NCBI GenBank assembly: GCA_002973575.1
Contig: PVEQ01000003.1
Span: 124,001 to 188,000 of the forward strand
Reading direction: 5' to 3'
DNA from: Sediminibacterium magnilacihabitans
GTDB lineage: Bacteria; Bacteroidota; Bacteroidia; Chitinophagales; Chitinophagaceae
Length of the DNA stretch: 64,000 bases
The notes beneath the pieces were generated by a model. It made no database searches, was not told the DNA's origin, and saw only the letters and a list, made by a program, of their open reading frames with translations. Positions 60,506 through 64,000 of this stretch are shown piece by piece (within the stretch, counting starts at the first letter, position 1; each line of letters begins with the position of its first letter). Position numbers and translations under genes: made by a program.

Positions 60506-61191
60506 AAAAAAGATTGGTGGTGTTGACGGGCGCAGGCATCAGTGCAGAAAGCGGACTGAAAACTTTCCGAGATAGTGATGGTTTATGGGAAGGATATGAT
60601 ATATACGAAGTGGCTTCTCCGCGCGGATGGCAGCAGGCGCCACAGGTTGTGCTCGATTTTTACAATATGCGCCGCAGGGATGTAGCTCTTGCACAACCTA
60701 ACGCTGCGCATAAAATATTGGCAGCGTTGGAACAGGATTTCGATGTACACATCATCACACAGAATATCGACGACCTGCATGAACGGGCTGGAAGCACACA
60801 GGTATTGCATTTACATGGCGAGATATTCAAAATGCGCAGTGTGCTCGATGAAAACATTACTTATCCCATCCGTGAGGATATCCGTTTGGGCGACAAAGCG
60901 CCCGATGGCGGGCAACTCAGGCCCCATATCGTTTGGTTCGATGAACCCGTTCCTATGATCGAAGCGGCTATACAAGTAGCACGGACAGCAGAACTCTTTG
61001 CAGTCATCGGCACTTCATTGGTAGTCTATCCCGCGGCAGGGCTTGTCAATTATGTGCCTTATGGCGTACCTAAATTCATTGTCGACAAACATATCCCTTC
61101 TTCCCCATCGTTATACAATGTAACTGCTATCGAAGCTCCTGCTTCGGAAGGGGTACAATTGTTAAAAAACAAGCTGGCGGCGTATCTTTAG
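60502..61191 (+). CDS. Sirtuin-type NAD-dependent protein deacylase, Cys-free
   Basis: 229 residues from the ATG at 60502, overlapping the methyltransferase stop by 4 nt. The NAD-binding motif is VLTGAGISAESGLKTFRDSD (~7-26). The catalytic region has ITQNIDDLHERAG (~85-97) and the active His105 in LHLHGEIF. The segment FYNMRRRD puts Tyr54 and Arg57 at the positions that select succinyl/malonyl-lysine in class III sirtuins such as CobB. The protein has no cysteine at all: the usual zinc module between ~107 and ~140 is replaced by a short loop (MRSVLDENITYPIRED) before QLRPHIVWFDE. It probably removes acyl groups from lysines. Confidence 0.92.
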   Translation: MKKRLVVLTGAGISAESGLKTFRDSDGLWEGYDIYEVASPRGWQQAPQVVLDFYNMRRRDVALAQPNAAHKILAALEQDFDVHIITQNIDDLHERAGSTQVLHLHGEIFKMRSVLDENITYPIREDIRLGDKAPDGGQLRPHIVWFDEPVPMIEAAIQVARTAELFAVIGTSLVVYPAAGLVNYVPYGVPKFIVDKHIPSSPSLYNVTAIEAPASEGVQLLKNKLAAYL

Positions 61192-61237
61192 ACTTTTGCT
61201 AACATCGGCTGTTATAATCTTGCACAAATTTCATTGC

Positions 61238-62545
61238 ATGAGGGTTGGTTTACTTTTCGTTTCCTGGTTTATTGCACTTTCCGCTACTGCTCAACTGAGT
61301 GAACAGTACCTGGAACTCAAAACTTTTACCGGTAAACAAACCAATTTGCCAACCGATAGCAGCGCGGCGCTTTATCCATATTATCACAAAGAACTGCACT
61401 ACCTCTACCCGTTGTATAAAGCTTTTCAAAAAGAAAAAACAATCCTTGCGGCCACGGATGCTGCTAGTTATTACGACCAGCTTTCGCAGGTCCTTGCTTT
61501 TGTGGGTGATTATGCAAGCGTTTTGCAATTGAGCAAACTGGGACACGATCCTGTGGGTGACACGGCTATAGGGTTTTCCAACAAGCAAGCAGAAATAGTA
61601 AAATCGATTCAGTACACTGATGCCAGGCAGTATATTTTGAAAAAGGCGGCTGCCAGCCGCGTTGTGATGATCAATGAAGCGCACGACAAGCCCTTGCACA
61701 GGGTTTTCACCGCTTCTTTGCTGGAAGGCCTGTACCAACAGGGATTCCGCTACCTGGCCATGGAAACCCTGAACACGAATCGCAACACACCGCTTACCCG
61801 GTTGAATATGTACACCGGTCATTATACCTGCGAACCTATGGGTGGGGAATTGGTGCGAAAGGCCCTGGAAATAGGTTATAAACTGGTGGCTTATGAAGAT
61901 TCTCTGGCGTACAAACACGGACCCAATCAACGCGAATACATACAGGCGTCGAATATCAATGCGATCCTGAAAAAAGACAGCACTGCTAAAATACTGGTAC
62001 ATGCCGGTTACGGGCATATATCGAAAGTGGCTACGGAAGACTATATTCCTATGGCCGCATATTTTAGCGTGATCTCCGGCATCGATCCGCTGACCATTGA
62101 CCAGACTTCTCTGTGCGAAGGAAGCACGTCGAATGACAAAGCCAGTTTTTATGAAACATGGCTCAAGCTTCGCCCCGTTGCAGCTCCTGTAGTTCCTTTG
62201 CAAAGTGATACCGCATTCGATCCCTTTGGCTATAAGTTGTATGATGTTTACGTGATCCATCCGGCAACAAAATTTCATAACGGCCGTCCGCAATGGGTCA
62301 ATATGGATGGATGGAAAAAAGAACTGCCCGTGCCTCCGGCGTTTCAATCGCTCTTCTTTGTACAGGCTTATTATGCCAATGAATACAATGATAAAACCGC
62401 CGGCCTGGTAGTGCCTGCCGATCAAACTTATATCAATGCACCAAACGGTTATTACTACCTCTATCTACGCAAAGGTAGGTATAAAATAGTTTTCCGGGAT
62501 AAATTATATGCAGTGTTGGGAGTAAAAGAAATTGAAGTGAAATAG
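61238..62545 (+). CDS. Exported ChaN/EreA-like (Tiki-fold) protein, unknown function
   Basis: 435 residues from the ATG at 61238; the signal peptide is VGLLFVSWFIALSATAQ. Residues ~141-260 carry a pattern like ChaN/erythromycin-esterase proteins: VVMINEAHDKPLHRVFTASL (Glu147, His149, His154), YLAMETLN (Glu176), then AYEDS and ILVHAGYGHISK (His255, His260). In that superfamily such Glu/His residues bind metal or act in catalysis. The N-terminal ~130 and C-terminal ~150 residues match nothing I recognise; the C-terminus is beta-rich (GYYYLYLRKGRYKIVFRDKL). Export suggests a periplasmic hydrolase or metal/haem-binding role, both unproven. Confidence 0.7.
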   Translation: MRVGLLFVSWFIALSATAQLSEQYLELKTFTGKQTNLPTDSSAALYPYYHKELHYLYPLYKAFQKEKTILAATDAASYYDQLSQVLAFVGDYASVLQLSKLGHDPVGDTAIGFSNKQAEIVKSIQYTDARQYILKKAAASRVVMINEAHDKPLHRVFTASLLEGLYQQGFRYLAMETLNTNRNTPLTRLNMYTGHYTCEPMGGELVRKALEIGYKLVAYEDSLAYKHGPNQREYIQASNINAILKKDSTAKILVHAGYGHISKVATEDYIPMAAYFSVISGIDPLTIDQTSLCEGSTSNDKASFYETWLKLRPVAAPVVPLQSDTAFDPFGYKLYDVYVIHPATKFHNGRPQWVNMDGWKKELPVPPAFQSLFFVQAYYANEYNDKTAGLVVPADQTYINAPNGYYYLYLRKGRYKIVFRDKLYAVLGVKEIEVK

Positions 62546-62562
62546 CGCCTTCAGAATTTGGC

Positions 62563-63216
62563 TCAATTTTTAGGCAGGGAAGATTTTAGAAAATCAATTT
62601 CTTGTCGTGGAAGAAAAAAACCTTTGATGCAGTTAGGGTTTCTGATAGAAAGTTGGATATGCGTTTTTTCAGCGATCCCAGCCCCGGTATATGCAGGGCC
62701 GCCTTCGGTAAATACCCCTCTTGCCGAATCGAATATTCTATATTCACTATACCCTTTCAGTTGTATATCTGTAGCAACCCAGTTAGTAATTTGATCATGC
62801 ATAAATTCTATCACCTTGCAATCCAGTTCACGTAGGATTTTATCTTTATGGTGATCTGTTTTGATGTCTCTATTTTGGGGGAGTGTTTCACCAACATCTT
62901 TATAGGTTTGAGCCAGTAATGAATAAGATCCCTTAATCATTGATATAAATCGCGAATCAGAAAGATCAAAACAATACCCTAAATCCAATACTGCTCCGAT
63001 TACAGCAGGGGTATCAATCTCACCTCTTCGTTTTTTATCTTTTGCCCATTCAAGAGCCCTATCAATGTTGTTTTCCCAGAAATATATGCCATGCCCCAGC
63101 CAGTCATAAGGTTTTTCACTCTTTTTAATAAAATCCGGATTTGATAACAGCTTGTTCCGAATGGCGGCCTCGCATCCATGAAAAGCAATAATCAACCCTG
63201 GCCTCGAATAGTACAT
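62563..63216 (-). CDS. PARP-like ADP-ribosyltransferase-fold protein, putative toxin/effector
   Basis: 217 residues. Residues 10-15 (IAFHGC) resemble the first-strand His motif of diphtheria-toxin/PARP-type ADP-ribosyltransferases (His13). Residues 38-57 (DWLGHGIYFWENNIDRALEW) resemble the PARP G-x-GIYF-x-(n)-A motif with Tyr45. A late strand THIQLSIRNPNCIKGFFLP places Gln188 where PARPs have the catalytic Glu strand. A conserved-looking FDSARGVFTEGGPAY lies at ~162-176. No signal peptide or TM helix is seen, so it is cytoplasmic. It starts 2 nt after the stop of a 59-residue basic protein on the same strand, which looks like a toxin-antitoxin or defence pair. The fold assignment is inference from motifs. 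Confidence 0.75.
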   Translation of the reverse strand: MYYSRPGLIIAFHGCEAAIRNKLLSNPDFIKKSEKPYDWLGHGIYFWENNIDRALEWAKDKKRRGEIDTPAVIGAVLDLGYCFDLSDSRFISMIKGSYSLLAQTYKDVGETLPQNRDIKTDHHKDKILRELDCKVIEFMHDQITNWVATDIQLKGYSEYRIFDSARGVFTEGGPAYTGAGIAEKTHIQLSIRNPNCIKGFFLPRQEIDFLKSSLPKN

Positions 63217-63218
63217 GG

Positions 63219-63398
63219 TTACTTTGTAACCCCTTTTCTCATGAACCTGCCAATATTCCGATATGGTTTGGTATAATTACCTTTTTTCGTCAGGATACCT
63301 GCGGAAACAAGAGACGCAAACGCTTGTTCTTTTGTACGCTTTTCAGACAGTTTTTTCTTAAACATGTCTATTAACCTTTTAATATCTTGATCAGTCAT
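63219..63398 (-). CDS. Small basic protein preceding the ADP-ribosyltransferase-like gene, putative antitoxin
   Basis: 59 residues: it begins MTDQDIKRLIDMFKKKLSEK and ends IGRFMRKGVTK, with SLVSAGILTKKGNYTKPYRN in the middle. It is helical at the N-terminus and carries a winged-helix-like or short structured C-terminal half (AGIL-TKKG-NYTKPY). The net charge is strongly basic. Its TAA is followed by 2 nt and then the ATG of the 217-residue gene, so the two are surely co-translated. A TAAATTTG promoter box ends 4 nt before its ATG. The size and position fit an antitoxin or a specificity/immunity factor. I recognise no characterised family. An internal ATG (codon 12) is an alternative start. 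Confidence 0.75.
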   Translation of the reverse strand: MTDQDIKRLIDMFKKKLSEKRTKEQAFASLVSAGILTKKGNYTKPYRNIGRFMRKGVTK

Positions 63399-63402
63399 AC
63401 TA

Positions 63403-63410
63403 CAAATTTA
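63403..63410 (-). promoter_or_regulatory. Candidate -7 promoter box of the two-gene ADP-ribosyltransferase-like module
   Basis: The minus strand reads TAAATTTG, 4 nt before the ATG at 63398. The same 8-mer precedes higB by 5 nt. The rest of 63411-63509 shows no gene. Confidence 0.4.
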
Positions 63411-63509
63411 CTGTAAGCAGCTTGCAAAAAAACAGGAGTTTGTACGTGATTTTTTTAGCAATAAATCAGATCAGGAATATACAATTGAAGAACCGTATTC
63501 AATCGGTCA

Positions 63510-63695
63510 TCAGCTATGCAAGCCGAAATAAGAAAGGGTTATCCATACTGCCACAAAGAAAAAAGCAGCCAATGCATCATTGGTCAATGATTTGAACGGT
63601 CTTTTCCTGATAAAAAGTTGGTAGAAAATCCACAGTACCATTAAAATAACAGGGCCGAAAAAACGCAGCATCCATAGCGTATAAGGAACAGACAT
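63510..63695 (-). CDS. Small two-helix membrane protein, unknown function
   Basis: 61 residues: the first helix is FFGPVILMVLWIFYQLFI (~12-29), followed by a basic loop RKRPFKSLTND, and the second is ALAAFFFVAVWITLSYFGL (~42-60). The positive-inside loop fits an inner-membrane hairpin. It lies 50 nt downstream of a spore-maturation-like membrane protein gene on the same strand and may belong to its operon. No family recognised. Confidence 0.6.
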   Translation of the reverse strand: MSVPYTLWMLRFFGPVILMVLWIFYQLFIRKRPFKSLTNDALAAFFFVAVWITLSYFGLHS

Positions 63696-63745
63696 ATACT
63701 TTCTATTTTCCTTGAAGTGTTTCGCTGCTATAAAGGTATAACTTA

Positions 63746-64000
63746 TTATTTAAAAAAGATATACCCTATGAATACCGCAGCTATCACTCCTATCAGATCG
63801 GCCAGCATACCGGCCCAGATGGCATAACGCACTCTCTTGATGCCTACGCTACCGAAATACAACGCAACAATATAAAAAGTAGTATCGGCGCTGCCCTGGA
63901 ATGTAGAAGCCAACTGGCCAATGAAACTATCAGGGCCATGCGTTTTGAAGATATCCAGCATCAGCCCCCGGGCGCCGCCACCGCTGAACGGACGCATGAT
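63746..64000 (-). CDS. Nucleoside-recognition/spore maturation (SpmA/SpmB)-like membrane protein (5' part outside window)
   Basis: Only the last ~84 residues are seen; the frame is open to the window edge, so the gene starts beyond it. The visible part reads RPFSGGGARGLMLDIFKTHG, then SFIGQLASTFQGSADTTFYI and VALYFGSVGIKRVRYAIWAG, ending in a hydrophobic helix (LADLIGVIAAVFIGYIFF). This is the C-terminal SpmB-type nucleoside-recognition (Gate) domain. In spore formers SpmA/SpmB help core dehydration; in Bacteroidota, which do not sporulate, the fused protein has an unknown transport-like role. Confidence 0.88.
   Translation of the reverse strand: MMRPFSGGGARGLMLDIFKTHGPDSFIGQLASTFQGSADTTFYIVALYFGSVGIKRVRYAIWAGMLADLIGVIAAVFIGYIFFK

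Noticed and set aside
61250..62425. A 391-codon open frame opposite the ChaN/EreA-like gene
   Set aside because: It lies wholly within a gene with a signal peptide and coherent motifs. The antisense product shows no domain pattern.
1..64000. tRNA, rRNA, insertion sequence or prophage genes
   Set aside because: Reading the intergenic regions on both strands showed none, and no transposase, integrase or phage structural protein is encoded.

Overview
The window is chromosomal DNA of a member of Bacteroidota, most likely order Chitinophagales (family Chitinophagaceae). Signs seen in the sequence: a type IX secretion (T9SS) type B sorting domain followed by a PorP/SprF protein, a fused SecDF, the nusB-DUF1573-yajC-coaE cluster, an OMP_b-brl TonB-type receptor, bacillithiol genes, and promoters of the Bacteroidota form TTTG...TAnnTTTG. 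The genus cannot be fixed from the sequence alone. Almost everything is intact core or metabolic gene content; I see no rRNA, tRNA, insertion sequence, prophage or CRISPR array.

Layout. 1-5.2 kb: 3' end of a large secreted PKD-like repeat adhesin, its PorP/SprF partner, and a small Tyr-rich exported protein. 5.3-7.8 kb (minus): nusB-DUF1573-yajC-coaE. 8-14.1 kb (plus): groES-groEL, a small membrane protein, an FKBP lipoprotein, secDF. 14.2-26.8 kb: two tandem paralogous heavy-metal-type RND efflux operons, each with a small exported protein, TolC-like outer-membrane protein, lipoprotein adaptor and CusA/CzcA-type pump. 26.9-39.4 kb: metabolic and housekeeping genes, including a HesB/IscA protein, a methylmalonyl-CoA mutase large subunit, an M20 amidohydrolase, YggS, an acyl-CoA dehydrogenase, an amidase, a Rieske protein, agmatine deiminase with N-carbamoylputrescine amidase (putrescine synthesis), and BshB1. 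39.4-40.7 kb: a HigBA-type toxin-antitoxin pair beside a 0.5 kb degenerate 22-bp tandem array. 40.7-48.4 kb: SulP transporter, L31, YajQ, TonB-type receptor, Lgt, bacilliredoxin, Hsp20. 48.5-59.6 kb: coaD, pyrB, pyrR, recF-DUF721 (DciA-like), a lone Dpp-type permease, HGSNAT-like and DoxX-like membrane proteins, DUF1599, folP, FKBP, a DHH phosphoesterase and ndk. 59.7-64 kb: methyltransferase-sirtuin pair, a ChaN/EreA-like exported protein, a two-gene ADP-ribosyltransferase-like module, and the 3' end of a spore-maturation-like membrane protein.

The most novel-looking item is the two-gene module at 62563-63398: a 59-residue basic protein followed after 2 nt by a 217-residue protein with a PARP-like H-Y-(Q) signature. 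It has the layout of a toxin-antitoxin or defence unit. Two families of dispersed inverted repeats lie within a few bases of gene 3' ends across the window; one supplies the stop codon of an ABC permease gene.

Many gene starts were placed with the help of TAnnTTTG promoter boxes found just upstream. Several boxes lie only 4-5 nt from the start codon, which suggests leaderless or nearly leaderless mRNAs.
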